Assembly: GCA_015698305.1 (NCBI GenBank)
Contig: CP048620.1
Coordinates: 248,001 to 312,000, forward strand
Source of the DNA: Candidatus Nitrohelix vancouverensis
GTDB lineage: Bacteria > Nitrospinota > Nitrospinia > Nitrospinales > VA-1
Length of the DNA stretch: 64,000 bases
Reading direction: 5' to 3'
Part shown: positions 1 to 9,333 of the stretch, in pieces
How positions within the stretch are numbered: position 1 is the first letter of the stretch
Layout of the letters: every line of letters starts with the position of its first letter
Translations under genes and position numbers: made by a program
The notes under the pieces: model-generated
What the model was told of the DNA's origin: nothing
The model's input: the letters and a program-made list of their open reading frames with translations, nothing else
Databases searched by the model: none

Positions 1-564
1 GCTGTGGGCCGTGAACACGGTGTAGATTTTTTCCTTGCCCATACCGCGCAAGCGTTCTTCAGCGGCCTTGTAACGTTCCGCAAAGGCGTCGATCAACAAA
101 GGATTGTCGGCCCAACTGCCCACATAACGCGCATCGATATCCGGCGAACCGCAAACTTCCAGCGCCGTACGGAAGGCTTTGAAATAGAGTTCGGTGCTCC
201 AGCTACTGTATTGCGGCGCCAGGCACATGACCACCACCTTGCGCACGCCGTCGTCGAGCATCTGTTGCACGGCATCCTGAATGAAAGGACTCCAGTTGCG
301 CATGCCCACATAGACTTTGAAACGATCTTCGCCCTGATTGAGAAATTTCTCCAGAGCTTCAACCTGTCCCGTCGTGATTTCCAGCAGGGGGGAACTGCCG
401 CCAATAGCGGTGTAACGATCGCTGATGATCTGCACAAGCTTATCCGAGGATTCTTTTCCGCCCCGGATATTTTTCAGATACTGCGGAATGTCGTCGACCG
501 AATTGGGAGCGCCATGCGCCATTAAAAAAATTCCGACAGGCGCGCCGGTTTCAGGCTCACCCAT
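1..564 (-). CDS. hemH: ferrochelatase, N-terminal part (cut by window edge)
   Basis: Ferrochelatase inserts iron into the porphyrin ring at the end of heme synthesis. Read on the minus strand from an ATG at 562-564, the frame stays open for 188 codons and runs off the window. The start overlaps the end of hemE by 8 nt, which argues for translational coupling. Visible family features are the opening GIFLMAHGAP, a middle VGMRNWSPFI and, just at the edge, FTAHS, the start of the conserved HSLP/HSVP segment with an active-site histidine. The C-terminal half is not in view, so protoheme and coproheme subtypes cannot be told apart. Pairing with hemE supports the call. Confidence 0.9.
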   Translation of the reverse strand, partial: MGEPETGAPVGIFLMAHGAPNSVDDIPQYLKNIRGGKESSDKLVQIISDRYTAIGGSSPLLEITTGQVEALEKFLNQGEDRFKVYVGMRNWSPFIQDAVQQMLDDGVRKVVVMCLAPQYSSWSTELYFKAFRTALEVCGSPDIDARYVGSWADNPLLIDAFAERYKAAEERLRGMGKEKIYTVFTAHS

Positions 565-1597
565 GACGATATTCATGCACCATGTCGACCACCGCCTTGA
601 CATGATCGACCGGAGTCCATTGGAAAATACCGTGACCCAGATTGAAGATATGACCGGGCCGTCCATCGGCGCGTTTCATGATGTCCATCACGCGTTCGCG
701 AATCACCGGGATCGGAGCCATCAGGGCCGCAGGATCGAGATTGCCCTGAATCGGCTGATCGTAACCGACCTGTTGCCAGGCGTCGTCGAGATTGACGCGC
801 CAGTCGAAACTGATGACGTCGCCGCCCGCCTGCTTGATCAAAGGAAGAAGCGTCGAGGTGCCTGTGCTGAAATTGATGAAAGGAACGCCGGAATCTTTCA
901 GACCATCGATCACCCGTTTGGTATAGGGGAGAATGAAACGCTCGTAATCATACGGACTCAGACAGCCCACCCAGCTATCGAACAACTGAAGCGCCTGAGC
1001 GCCCGCGTCGACCTGCATTTTCAGGTAGTCGATCAGAACCTCGCAGACCTTGTCCATCAAGGTTTCCCAGACTTTGGGCGTCTCCAGCATCATCATTTTC
1101 GTCGCGATGAAATCCTTGGACTTGCCGCCTTCGATCATGTAACTGCACAGGGTGAACGGAGCGCCTGCAAAACCGATCAGCGGAATCTTGCCGTCGATCT
1201 CGGAGCGAACATGGCGAATGGCGTCGCCCACAAAGCTCAACTGCTCCTTGGAATTGACGGGGCGCAGGGCGTTGACTTCTTTTTCGCCTTTCACCGGACG
1301 CGGGATCACCGGTCCATCGCCCTTGGAAAATTCCAGTCCCGTCCCCATCGGCTCCAGCGGCAATAAAATGTCCGCAAAAATTATCGCCGCATCCACGCCC
1401 AGCGCATCCAGCGGCTGGAGTGTGACTTCGGCGGCCAATTCCGGGGTCTTGCACATCTCCAGAAAGGTGTACTTCTCTTTCATATCGCGGTAGGCCTTCA
1501 TGTAGCGCCCCGCCTGTCTCATAAACCAGATCGGCGTGACGTCGGTCGATTCGCCGCGACACGCTTTTAAGAAACGATACTCGTTCGTGTTATCCAT
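557..1597 (-). CDS. hemE: uroporphyrinogen decarboxylase
   Basis: HemE removes four carboxyl groups from uroporphyrinogen III to give coproporphyrinogen III in the cytoplasm. The 346-residue product has the usual family length. It carries the substrate-binding PIWFMRQAGRY at residues 22-32 and the FADILLP segment near residue 76 with the catalytic aspartate, and a later FNLGHGI near the C-terminus. It overlaps hemH by 8 nt on the same strand, so the two form a heme operon. The window also encodes at least 25 c-type heme sites, which would give this pathway a heavy load; that link is inference. Confidence 0.96.
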   Translation of the reverse strand: MDNTNEYRFLKACRGESTDVTPIWFMRQAGRYMKAYRDMKEKYTFLEMCKTPELAAEVTLQPLDALGVDAAIIFADILLPLEPMGTGLEFSKGDGPVIPRPVKGEKEVNALRPVNSKEQLSFVGDAIRHVRSEIDGKIPLIGFAGAPFTLCSYMIEGGKSKDFIATKMMMLETPKVWETLMDKVCEVLIDYLKMQVDAGAQALQLFDSWVGCLSPYDYERFILPYTKRVIDGLKDSGVPFINFSTGTSTLLPLIKQAGGDVISFDWRVNLDDAWQQVGYDQPIQGNLDPAALMAPIPVIRERVMDIMKRADGRPGHIFNLGHGIFQWTPVDHVKAVVDMVHEYRHG

Positions 1598-1807
1598 TGG
1601 CTCCCATCGGCAGAAAAATAAAAGTTTGATTATAGGCTTGCCGCGCAGAATTTATCAATGCTTTATTGCCCCAAGCTTTTCAAGCGCGCTGTCGGATAAT
1701 CTAGCGCGTTGTATTTGAAGATTTTTCAGGCTCACGCTTCGGAGAACCAAAGCTTTCGGCGCTGTCAAATCAAAGGTCGCGAAGCGATACTCAGGAAAAC
1801 TAATGCG

Positions 1808-2938
1808 TCACGCCTGTACGATCCGACGTCGCTCTTCCAGAACCATCTCGTCCGTTTCCTCATCAAGACGGGAACCGATCGCTTCGCGCGCTTCCTCTCC
1901 CAGCAAGCGCCCAACGGCCCACAGCGCGTGAGCGCGGATCAAGGGTTCGACATCCGCCAAAGCCTCCAGCAACACCGGAACCGCCGCGCGGTCGCCGGAA
2001 TTTCCCAAGGCGACGGCGACATTGCGCAGAAGCCCGCGACGCTTGATGCGCTTCACCGGACTTTTGCGGAAACGCTCGCGAAAGCCTTCGTCGTCCAGCC
2101 GCATCAATTCAACGAGAGCGCGGGTTCCTTCACGCTCGATGAATGCGTTCTCATCGGTCGTGACCGCATGCGAATTCCAGGGGCAGACGATCTGGCAATC
2201 GTCGCATCCGTAGATATGATTGCCCAGCGCCGCGCGAAACTCAATCGGGATGGGCCCTTTCAACTCAATGGTCAGATAGGAAATGCATTTGCGCGAATCC
2301 AGAACATAAGGAGCAATGATCGCGTTCGTCGGGCACACGTCGATACAGGATCGACAGGTACCGCAATGGTCCGTCGCCGGATCGGAGCGCGGCAGTTCCA
2401 CATCCGTCAGAATTTCCGCGAGGAAATACCAGGAGCCTTCGCCTTCGGTGATCACATTGGTGTGCTTGCCGATCCAGCCAATGCCCGCCTGCTCCGCCAT
2501 CGCTTTTTCCAGAACCGGCCCGGTGTCAATATAACGCCGCGTCTTGCACCCCGGAAAGGCTTCCTGCAAGGCCGCCTCCACCGCTTCGAGCCGGGGCGCC
2601 AGGGCGTCGTGATAATCTAGGTTGAGGGCGTAAAGGGAAATGTCTCCCGTGGCCTTGTCCTGCGCGAACTCCATGCTTTTGTGCGTCGTCAGATAATCGT
2701 AGCTGAGACACACCACCGACTTCACGCCGGGCAGGATCAGCGTCGGATCTTTGCGCTTTTCGGCGCCGCGCGCCATGTAAGCCATTTCGCCGGCGTAGCC
2801 GCTTTCAATCCAGCGGTCGAACCGATTTGCCGTTGTGTCCAACACCGTCGCCGGGGCCACGCCAAAGCCTTTGAAACCCAGCTCCAACGCCCGTTGGCGC
2901 ACCTGCATCAATTGATTTTTCGCCTGCTCTGAGGTCAT
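1808..2938 (-). CDS. queG: epoxyqueuosine reductase
   Basis: QueG reduces epoxyqueuosine to queuosine in the wobble base of certain tRNAs, using cobalamin and two 4Fe-4S clusters. The 376-residue protein has two ferredoxin-like cysteine groups, CGTCRSCIDVCP near residue 192 and CDDCQIVCP near residue 243, followed by a HEAT-like tail (segments like VEPLIRAHALWAVGRLLG) as in the QueG family. It lies upstream of hemE on the same strand with a 210-nt gap, so co-transcription is uncertain. It is divergent from the deacetylase-like gene at 3048. Confidence 0.94.
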   Translation of the reverse strand: MTSEQAKNQLMQVRQRALELGFKGFGVAPATVLDTTANRFDRWIESGYAGEMAYMARGAEKRKDPTLILPGVKSVVCLSYDYLTTHKSMEFAQDKATGDISLYALNLDYHDALAPRLEAVEAALQEAFPGCKTRRYIDTGPVLEKAMAEQAGIGWIGKHTNVITEGEGSWYFLAEILTDVELPRSDPATDHCGTCRSCIDVCPTNAIIAPYVLDSRKCISYLTIELKGPIPIEFRAALGNHIYGCDDCQIVCPWNSHAVTTDENAFIEREGTRALVELMRLDDEGFRERFRKSPVKRIKRRGLLRNVAVALGNSGDRAAVPVLLEALADVEPLIRAHALWAVGRLLGEEAREAIGSRLDEETDEMVLEERRRIVQA

Positions 2939-3047
2939 GGGAATGAGATTGCCAAGCTATAGGCCATTTGATACTCTGAATTCATACAAGCATGGATTTG
3001 CGCTTTTGCGCCTGGACTATTAATACATCAATCGACGGACTTCGGGA

Positions 3048-3983
3048 ATGAATAAAACCGGCTATATTTACCATCCGCATTACCTGCGACACGATAACGA
3101 ACCGCACCCGGAGAATCCAGGCCGCCTCAAGGCGATCGAGCAGGCGCTTGCCAAAGCCGACTGGTTTGACGATGTGAAACGCATCGACCCGCGCGCGGCC
3201 ACCGCGCAGGAAGTTTCCGAAAATCACGACGCTGGATACGTCGCGCAGGTCGAAAAATACTGTCAGGAAGGCGTGCGCTCGCTCGACTCCGACACCGTGA
3301 TCTGCCCCGATTCCTATACCGCCGCCCTGCTGAGCGCCGGAGCCGGGATTTCCGCCGTCGACGCGATCATGAACAACGAATGCAGGAATGTTTTTTGCGC
3401 CGTGCGCCCTCCGGGTCACCACGCCGAAGAAAAACGGGGAATGGGGTTTTGCCTGTTCAACAACGTCGCCATCGCCGCGCGTTACGCCATCAACCAATGG
3501 GAAATGAACCGCGTGTTCATTTTCGACTGGGACGTCCACCACGGCAACGGCACGCAAAATTCTTTCTACAAATCATCGCATGTGTTCTATTCCAGCATTC
3601 ACCAGTATCCCTTCTACCCCGGCACCGGCTCCGACGACGAAACCGGCTCCGGCAACGGACTGGGAGCCACTCTCAATTTTCCATTGCGCGCCTTTTGCGA
3701 CGACGGGGTCTATCTCGATATTGTCGAGAACCGGATCATTCCTGAAATCCAGCGCTTCAAACCGGACTTGATCATCATCTCCGCCGGATTCGACGCGCAT
3801 GAAGACGACCCGCTGGCGCAGATGGACGTCTCCAGCGGATGCTTCGGGCAAATGACCCGCCTGCTGACCCAGGTCGCGAATGAAACCTGCTCCGGCCGCC
3901 TCGTCTCCATGCTGGAAGGCGGCTACAACCACACCGCGCTCGCCGAATCGGTCCTCGAACATATCCAGTCGCTCAAGGAATAA
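3048..3983 (+). CDS. histone deacetylase family (AcuC/HDAC-like) zinc amidohydrolase
   Basis: The 311-residue protein belongs to the arginase/deacetylase fold used by HDACs, acetylpolyamine amidohydrolases and AcuC. Visible catalytic segments are RPPGHHAEE near residue 120 (paired active-site histidines), FDWDVHHGNGTQ near residue 160 (zinc ligands Asp and His) and SAGFDAHEDDP near residue 245 (second zinc Asp), then a GGYN segment near the C-terminus. Bacterial members deacetylate acetyl-lysine, acetyl-CoA synthetase or polyamines; the substrate cannot be read here. An 18-nt gap separates it from the downstream small membrane protein. Confidence 0.92.
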   Translation: MNKTGYIYHPHYLRHDNEPHPENPGRLKAIEQALAKADWFDDVKRIDPRAATAQEVSENHDAGYVAQVEKYCQEGVRSLDSDTVICPDSYTAALLSAGAGISAVDAIMNNECRNVFCAVRPPGHHAEEKRGMGFCLFNNVAIAARYAINQWEMNRVFIFDWDVHHGNGTQNSFYKSSHVFYSSIHQYPFYPGTGSDDETGSGNGLGATLNFPLRAFCDDGVYLDIVENRIIPEIQRFKPDLIIISAGFDAHEDDPLAQMDVSSGCFGQMTRLLTQVANETCSGRLVSMLEGGYNHTALAESVLEHIQSLKE

Positions 3984-4000
3984 TCCGTCCAAACGCGCCC

Positions 4001-4537
4001 ATGCCAACTCAAAGCGAAGCGGTATCGACAGAACGGCGCCTGCTGATCATGGCGACGCTGGTCGCGCTTGGCGTTGTTCTCCACCGCCTCGAAGCCCTGC
4101 TCCCCCTGCCCTCGCCCTGGATCAAACTGGGCCTGGCGAACGTCATGACTCTGGTCGCGCTGGTTTACCTCGGCGTTAAAGAAGCCTTCATCGTCGCCAT
4201 CCTGCGGGTGTTCTGGGGATCGATCTTAGGCGGAACCTTCATGAGCCCGACCTTTTTCCTGAGCTTCGCGGGAACCCTGTCCGCAACGCTGGCAATGGCC
4301 TGCTTTTACGCAGGCGGTCGCGGACCCTTCAGCCTGATCGGCGTGTGCGTCGCCTCGGCTTATGCTCATACGGCGACGGCGTTTTTCTGCGTCTACGGGT
4401 TTCTTTCGACATCGACCTCGTTTCTAAAGCTCATCCCTCTGTTCTCCTGTCTGGCCCTGGTCTCGGGAGTTTTGACCGGACTGGTCGCCAACGACCTTGC
4501 GCGCCGCCTCGAAGCCGAGGGCATTGCGCTCAAGTAA
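4001..4537 (+). CDS. Gx transporter / heptaprenyl diphosphate synthase component I-like membrane protein
   Basis: This 178-residue integral membrane protein matches the pattern of the family annotated as Gx transporter or heptaprenyl diphosphate synthase component I. It has a short polar N-terminus, about five hydrophobic segments, and the typical PSPWIKLGLANVMTL and ILRVFWGSILGGTF stretches. The fold resembles substrate-binding S components of ECF-type transporters (family knowledge). The true substrate is unknown. It follows the deacetylase-like gene closely and is probably in its operon. Confidence 0.8.
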   Translation: MPTQSEAVSTERRLLIMATLVALGVVLHRLEALLPLPSPWIKLGLANVMTLVALVYLGVKEAFIVAILRVFWGSILGGTFMSPTFFLSFAGTLSATLAMACFYAGGRGPFSLIGVCVASAYAHTATAFFCVYGFLSTSTSFLKLIPLFSCLALVSGVLTGLVANDLARRLEAEGIALK

Positions 4538-4710
4538 ACGCTCCCCAAATTTTCCATTCAACACGCCGTCGCAATCATCCGTTAAGTAATCCGATGAATT
4601 TATTTTAGACATTGCGTTCTGATTCGCCTAAAATCAAAGACTCGGAACTCATTGAAATAAATACAACTACTTAACAGTAGCGCTATCAAAACCGTTTCCC
4701 GGACAGGCCC

Positions 4711-5394
4711 ATGAAACTTTCCGTCGTGATCCCCGTTTACAACGAAAAAGCTACGCTTTCGAAAATCATCCAACGGGTGCAGGCGCAGAACTACGATATG
4801 GAAATCATCCTCGTCGATGATTATTCCACCGACGGAACGCGCGATTTACTGAAAGAGATGGAAGCGGAAGAAGGGATCAGGGTATTTTATCACCATTACA
4901 ATCAGGGCAAAGGCGCCGCCTTGCGCACGGGCTTCGCTGAGGTTTCTGGTGACATCGTCATCATTCAGGACGCCGATCTGGAATACGACCCGCAGGACTA
5001 CAAGGTTCTGCTGGAACCGATTCTTGATGGTCGCGCCGACGTGGTTTTCGGTTCGCGCTTTCTAGGCGGCCCGCACCGCGTCTTGTTCTACTGGCATTAT
5101 CTCGGCAACAAGGCCTTGACCACCCTCTCCAACATCTTCACCAACCTGAACCTGACGGATATGGAAACCGGCTACAAGGTTTTCACCCGCAACGTTCTGG
5201 ATCAGATCAGCCTCACCTGCAACCGTTTCGGATTCGAACCGGAATTCACCGCAAAAATTTCCAAACGCAATTTCAGGATTTATGAAGTGCCCATCTCCTA
5301 TAGCGGGAGGGATTATGCGGAAGGAAAGAAAATCACCTGGAAGGACGGCGTCGCCGCCCTGTGGTTCATCGTCAAATTCAAATTCTTCGACTAG
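4711..5394 (+). CDS. GT2 glycosyltransferase, dolichol-phosphate mannosyltransferase-like
   Basis: The 227-residue protein is a GT-A fold family 2 glycosyltransferase without membrane helices. It opens with [14 protein letters not shown], has the nucleotide-binding [11 protein letters not shown] near residue 32 and the metal-binding DADLEYDP near residue 87, and later METGYKVF, typical of polyprenyl-phosphate hexose synthases (DPM1-like). It probably transfers a sugar from a nucleotide donor to a polyprenyl phosphate at the inner membrane. Its stop codon runs directly into the repeat region that follows. Confidence 0.88.
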   Translation: MKLSVVIPVYNEKATLSKIIQRVQAQNYDMEIILVDDYSTDGTRDLLKEMEAEEGIRVFYHHYNQGKGAALRTGFAEVSGDIVIIQDADLEYDPQDYKVLLEPILDGRADVVFGSRFLGGPHRVLFYWHYLGNKALTTLSNIFTNLNLTDMETGYKVFTRNVLDQISLTCNRFGFEPEFTAKISKRNFRIYEVPISYSGRDYAEGKKITWKDGVAALWFIVKFKFFD

Positions 5395-5710
5395 CGGGTA
5401 TCACCCGCAGGATAATGGCAGGAACATTGCGATTGCGCCCAACGGGATTGCTAGCATCGCAAGCTAGCCCTACCTCTACCGGGTGGGCATCGCCCACTGG
5501 ATAAGAGCCACAAAGTTCCAATTGCGCTCGCAAACGATTACTAGCAATACTTAAGCTAAGCCCTACGTCTCCGGTCACAGACCGGGTGGGCATCGCCCAC
5601 TGGATAAGAGCCGAAGTGTTTCAATTGCGCTCTTAAGCCATTACTAGCAATTCGAGTTGAGCGTTATGGCCCCGGCCCTCGCCGGGTGGAGGAGCTTTCA
5701 AGCAAGGCGT
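5395..5710. repeat. three adjacent copies of a dispersed ~100-nt intergenic repeat
   Basis: Directly after the glycosyltransferase stop, a unit is repeated with a period near 103 nt. Each unit starts with a small hairpin (GCGGGTATCACCCGC at 5394, then GTGGGCATCGCCCAC at 5482 and 5585). It continues with GGATAAGAGCC, a core like AATTGCGCCCAACGGGATT or AATTGCGCTC, and CTAGCAAT. The third copy ends in a GC hairpin CCCCGGCCCTCGCCGGG. A 32-nt stretch (5478-5509 and 5581-5612) is the same in two copies. Related copies lie at 5811-5925, 8353-8435 and 10210-10347. Confidence 0.85.
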
Positions 5711-5809
5711 CTTTGCGAGGAGCGCCCGCGACGAAGCAATCCAGAGACTTTCATGAAACGCTTAAAGCCGCTGGATCGCAGCGCGCCTTATCAGGCGCTC
5801 GCGATGACG
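5711..5809. repeat. imperfect palindromic repeat of the GCGACGAAGCAATCC type
   Basis: The left arm has TTTGCGAGGAGCG followed by GCGACGAAGCAATCCAG. The right arm reads CTGGATCGCAGCGCGCC, then GGCGCTCGCGATGACG, the imperfect reverse complement. This motif resembles a palindromic element common between genes in many bacterial genomes (from memory, not searched). It lies inside the tandem array of the other repeat family. Confidence 0.7.
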
Positions 5810-5810
5810 T

Positions 5811-5925
5811 AAAAACCTCAGCGCTTCAATTGCGCCCAACGGGATTATTAGCATTGAGAGTATAGTGTCAGGCGCGTGGCGACACGCCAACGGCCCCGGC
5901 GCCTCGCCGGGGGGAGGTATTTCCG
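5811..5925. repeat. further partial copy of the dispersed intergenic repeat
   Basis: The segment has CTTCAATTGCGCCCAACGGG (5824 onward), ATTATTAGCATT, and ends in a GC-rich hairpin CCCCGGCGCCTCGCCGGGG. It matches the core and right end of the units at 5395-5710 but lacks the left GGATAAGAGCC part. Together with the preceding repeats it fills the 542-nt gap between the glycosyltransferase and the DUF2007 gene; no gene is seen there. Confidence 0.75.
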
Positions 5926-5936
5926 CTCACTTAAAA

Positions 5937-6341
5937 TCAATGCACCTGGGTCTCGGCGCCGCAAAACCCGCAGGCCTCTTCTTCCTGACTCACCACATGA
6001 CTGCAGGACGGACAAATCGTGAACGTCTCATGCTCCGCGATCAGGCGCCGCCCATCGACGACGTCCTCTTGCCGACACCACAAACGCACCGCCACCAGAT
6101 CGTCGACTGGCGCCGGGCTGGCGTGGAAGGTCGCGTTCTCCATCTGACAGGGAATCCCCTCGCTCTCAAGGAATCCCTGAATGATGTAGGCCGCCGTTTC
6201 ATCGGCAAGACTGCACAAGATCACAAAATCGTCGTCCACCTCAATCACATCGTCGGAAGATTCAACCAGTTCGACATTGCATTCAGGGCATTTTTTTGCG
6301 TCGCGATCAAAAGTATCCTGGCATTCGGGACAAAATAACAC
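5937..6341 (-). CDS. DUF2007 putative signal-transducing protein with two zinc ribbons
   Basis: This 134-residue soluble protein has an N-terminal zinc ribbon (CPEC-x10-CPEC, residues 4-21), a central DUF2007-like segment (residues about 38-95, with LADETAAYIIQGFLESEGIP), and a C-terminal zinc ribbon (CPSC-x10-CGFC, residues about 112-128). DUF2007 proteins are small, conserved and functionally undefined; the name signal-transducing comes from weak PII similarity. It is a single-gene unit downstream of the repeats, convergent with the glycosyltransferase. Confidence 0.82.
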   Translation of the reverse strand: MLFCPECQDTFDRDAKKCPECNVELVESSDDVIEVDDDFVILCSLADETAAYIIQGFLESEGIPCQMENATFHASPAPVDDLVAVRLWCRQEDVVDGRRLIAEHETFTICPSCSHVVSQEEEACGFCGAETQVH

Positions 6342-6483
6342 GGCTCTATCTCCTCTTATTAATCGCCCGGTTTGGCGTTATCAAGCAGTCACTTTAACGT
6401 TAGGCCCCCGACTCTGGAGATGCAAGCCTGAGTAAAAATTAAAATGACCGGAATTGAATTAGGGATTTAATGAGGAAGGAAAA

Positions 6484-7842
6484 TCAATCGAACTTGTTGA
6501 TCGAACCGTCGCCGATACCCCGCTCGAAGCGGATGGTTTCTTTCGACAAAATACCGCCCAGAAGCAACAGGCCTATCAGGTTGGGAATCGCCATCATCCC
6601 GTTCATGGTGTCGGACAGGTTCCACACAATCTCCAGCTTGAACACCGCGCCGAGGAACACGAATAGCACCCAGACCATGCGATAGTGCATGATGAAGCGA
6701 ATACCGGTGAGGAATTCCAGGCATTTTTCTCCGTAATAACACCAGCCGATGATCGTCGAAAAGGCAAAGGTCGCCACGCCCAGAGTCACCACCCACTGAC
6801 CCCACTCGCCCGGCAGACCCTGCGAAAACGCTTCAATCGTCAAGGCCGCTCCCGTCTTTCCCGAATGCCAGGACTGCGTCGCCGCCAGAACCAATCCGGT
6901 CATGGAGCAGACCACGATCGTATCCAGAAAGGTGCCCGTCATCGAAACCAGCGCCTGCTTCGCAGGCTCGTTCGTTTTCGCCGCCGCCGCCGCAATTGGC
7001 GCGCTCCCCATCCCCGACTCGTTCGAGAACATGCCGCGCGCCACGCCAAAACGTATGGACTGAGCCAGCGTCGCACCGGCAAAACCGCCCGCCGCCGCGC
7101 TTCCAGAAAAGGCCGACTCGAATATCATCACCAATCCCTCAGGCACTCGATCCCAATAGGAAAAGAGAATCACCAGCGTCGCTGTAAAATAAATCACCAC
7201 CATCGCCGGAACCAGAATACTGGAGACCTCGGCAATGCGTTTGATGCCGCCAAGAATCACCAGCCCAGAAACAAAAGCCAGGCCCAGTCCCACGGTGACC
7301 GGACTCCAGCCCATCGACTCATTCAACGCCGCCGCCACCGTGTTCGCCTGCACCATATTGCCCGTGCCAAAAGCCGCCACCGAGCCGAACAGAGCGAAGC
7401 AAACGCCCAGCCATTTTTTGCCCAAACCGTCGCGCAGGTAGAACATCGGCCCGCCCGAAATCTCGCCGCGCTCGTTGACCAAACGATAACGCACCGCCAG
7501 CAAAGCCTCCGCGTACTTCGTCGCCATGCCGAACAAAGCCGTGATCCACATCCAGAACACCGCCCCCGGCCCGCCCAGCGCCACCGCCGTGCTGACCCCC
7601 GCGATATTGCCGACGCCAATCGTCGACGCCAGCGCCGTCATCAAGGCGCCGAAATGATGGATATCGCCCTCGCCGCTCCGCTCGCGAGAAAAGGCCAACT
7701 TCAATCCATAGCCCAGCATGCGAAACTGAATGAAACGCAGACGAACGGTCAGATAAATCCCCGTCCCCAGCAGAAGTGCCAACATCCACGGTCCCCAGAC
7801 CATGCCGCTGAGCGCGACGAAAAATTCATTGAGCGATGCCAT
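6484..7842 (-). CDS. alanine/glycine:cation symporter (AGCS family)
   Basis: The 452-residue polytopic protein belongs to the sodium:alanine symporter family, which brings in alanine or glycine with Na+ or H+. Family signatures are GGPGAVFWMWITALFGMATK near residue 90, the GGPMFYL segment, and RGMFSNESGMGSAPIAAAAA in the middle. Length and about eleven hydrophobic segments fit the family. It stands alone between the DUF2007 gene and the PRC-barrel gene, the latter divergent. Confidence 0.95.
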   Translation of the reverse strand: MASLNEFFVALSGMVWGPWMLALLLGTGIYLTVRLRFIQFRMLGYGLKLAFSRERSGEGDIHHFGALMTALASTIGVGNIAGVSTAVALGGPGAVFWMWITALFGMATKYAEALLAVRYRLVNERGEISGGPMFYLRDGLGKKWLGVCFALFGSVAAFGTGNMVQANTVAAALNESMGWSPVTVGLGLAFVSGLVILGGIKRIAEVSSILVPAMVVIYFTATLVILFSYWDRVPEGLVMIFESAFSGSAAAGGFAGATLAQSIRFGVARGMFSNESGMGSAPIAAAAAKTNEPAKQALVSMTGTFLDTIVVCSMTGLVLAATQSWHSGKTGAALTIEAFSQGLPGEWGQWVVTLGVATFAFSTIIGWCYYGEKCLEFLTGIRFIMHYRMVWVLFVFLGAVFKLEIVWNLSDTMNGMMAIPNLIGLLLLGGILSKETIRFERGIGDGSINKFD

Positions 7843-8007
7843 ACCCGCCTTTCGATTAGGAAGAGAAGTTCTCTTTTGAGTCGACTAAAAATCTGCGCGA
7901 TACCCCGCTGGAAAAACGGTAAACTGTTTTCGCGAAAACCTGAATTCGGTAATTTCCAAAACGACACGCCCTGGCGACTCTCATTCAAAAAAACACCATA
8001 CTTTAAC

Positions 8008-8373
8008 ATGAGTCAATTTATATCCATAAAGGATAACCAGCCCACACTCGGCAAGCACAACCAGATCATCGGCGCCTACCTCTACGATTCACGCGGCGAA
8101 AGCGTCGGCAAGATCGAAAGCCTCCTGCTCGACGCGCAGACGCGCAAGCCCCAATTCCTAACCCTGCAACTCGGCGGCTTCCTGCGCACCGCAGGCAAAC
8201 ACATCCTCATCCCCTTTGAACTCTGCGAGCCGCAAGACCTCGGAAAAGTGGTGATCCAGCGGAGCCATCACTCCCTCGCCGATGCTCCCGCAACCGAAAA
8301 CCCCGACGCGCCCAGCGCGCTGGAAATCGAACTCAGCCTCGAATATTTCGACCGGGCCACGCCCGCAGGATAA
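8008..8373 (+). CDS. PRC-barrel domain protein
   Basis: The 121-residue product starts MSQFISIKD. It has the PRC-barrel pattern: IIGAYLYDSRGESVGKIESL, then LTLQLGGFLRTAGKHILIPF near residues 52-72. Such small barrels occur in photosynthetic reaction-centre H subunits, RimM and stress proteins; stand-alone members have no settled role. The ATG at 8008 was chosen because the long frame upstream is a shadow of the symporter gene. Its last codons and stop lie in the left end of a dispersed repeat copy. Confidence 0.75.
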   Translation: MSQFISIKDNQPTLGKHNQIIGAYLYDSRGESVGKIESLLLDAQTRKPQFLTLQLGGFLRTAGKHILIPFELCEPQDLGKVVIQRSHHSLADAPATENPDAPSALEIELSLEYFDRATPAG

Positions 8374-8435
8374 GAGCCGAAGCATTCCTATTTCGCTCAA
8401 AATACATTGATAGTGTTGCGAGTTCAGCATTAGAA
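8353..8435. repeat. dispersed repeat copy at the 3' end of the PRC-barrel gene
   Basis: GCAGGATAAGAGCCGAAGCA at 8365 matches the unit seen at 5478-5700, followed by diverged core sequence (TTTCGCTC, then GTTGCGAGTTCAGCATTAG). The stop codon TAA of the upstream gene is part of the repeat. This copy marks the left edge of the AT-rich island. Confidence 0.6.
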
Positions 8436-8597
8436 ATCTCTCTCTTGGACTAACCAGATAAAAACATCAGCTTTTGGATGAAATACTTCCGCATATGCTA
8501 CTATCCCTATAGAGAACAAAATCTATCAAGATGGGATTTTAAGAGGGATTTTAATGATGAATATTCCCGTTAATGTCATTTCGTCTCAAGCGGAGCT

Positions 8598-9281
8598 ATG
8601 AATAAAGTTATGATTGAAGACAATCCTCAGGGATTTAGGAAGGTTAATCGCGCAGAATCTCATTCGTTTTGTCGCTTTGTCCATTTACACCGAGAAGATC
8701 TGGAATCTGTCGTTGACGTGTTTGGTCGACTCGGACAAGTATTGTTGTTTTGCGGAGATTATGAGTTCTCCTCATTAGTTTCCTTGCAGTCAAAGTTTGG
8801 ATTCTATCCTGAAAGAATCAGAGTGAGTGTTTTTAGTAAGGATCGTACAGAAGAGGATGCGCCTTTGGCAGATTTCTCAATCAGTGGGAGAGGAGCAACA
8901 ATAAAAATTTCTCCACGTTCGGAGCAATGTCGAGTCGCTTTTTTAGAGGTCTGCCAATTGCTGAATAGCCGTCAAAGTGAATGGATGTCTTTCGCAAAAG
9001 TCTTTTTTAGGGCTTTCTTTCCCTTTTTATTTTTACATTTAGTCTTAGTTACTCTTTATGTGGATATTAGTGCTTTGAGTGTTTATTTAGCAGCCTCGGT
9101 GGCGGCTTTAAACGCGGCGGCGTGGTTCTTGTTATCACCCAATAAGACGAGTTTTTTCACTCTTTATCATGAACACGAAGCCTCGCTCTGGTCTCAATAC
9201 AAAACAAACCTTATTTTGATAATTTCAAACATAGCTAGCGCGGCTACCGCTTCTTTGTTGACATGGTGGTTAACGAAATAA
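8598..9281 (+). CDS. unknown protein with C-terminal membrane segments
   Basis: I do not recognise a family for this 227-residue protein. The first about 130 residues look soluble and mixed (FVHLHREDLESVVDVFGRL, then a beta-rich SIQ-like stretch ending in KISPRSEQCRVAFLEV). Three hydrophobic segments follow at about 134-156, 160-180 and 204-225, with a cytoplasmic-looking HEHEASLWSQYKT between the last two. The DNA is much more AT-rich than the flanking genes. A 52-nt gap leads to the DUF2971 gene, so the two probably form a transferred unit. Confidence 0.7.
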   Translation: MNKVMIEDNPQGFRKVNRAESHSFCRFVHLHREDLESVVDVFGRLGQVLLFCGDYEFSSLVSLQSKFGFYPERIRVSVFSKDRTEEDAPLADFSISGRGATIKISPRSEQCRVAFLEVCQLLNSRQSEWMSFAKVFFRAFFPFLFLHLVLVTLYVDISALSVYLAASVAALNAAAWFLLSPNKTSFFTLYHEHEASLWSQYKTNLILIISNIASAATASLLTWWLTK

Positions 9282-9333
9282 CCCTCTTTTTATTTTAATA
9301 ACCTGTTGCTGTCCTTAAATGTATTTGTATTGA

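Noticed and set aside
6685-8007. Long plus-strand frame upstream of the PRC-barrel gene
   Set aside because: Arg/His-rich antisense shadow of the AGCS symporter; only the last part from 8008 looks like a real protein.
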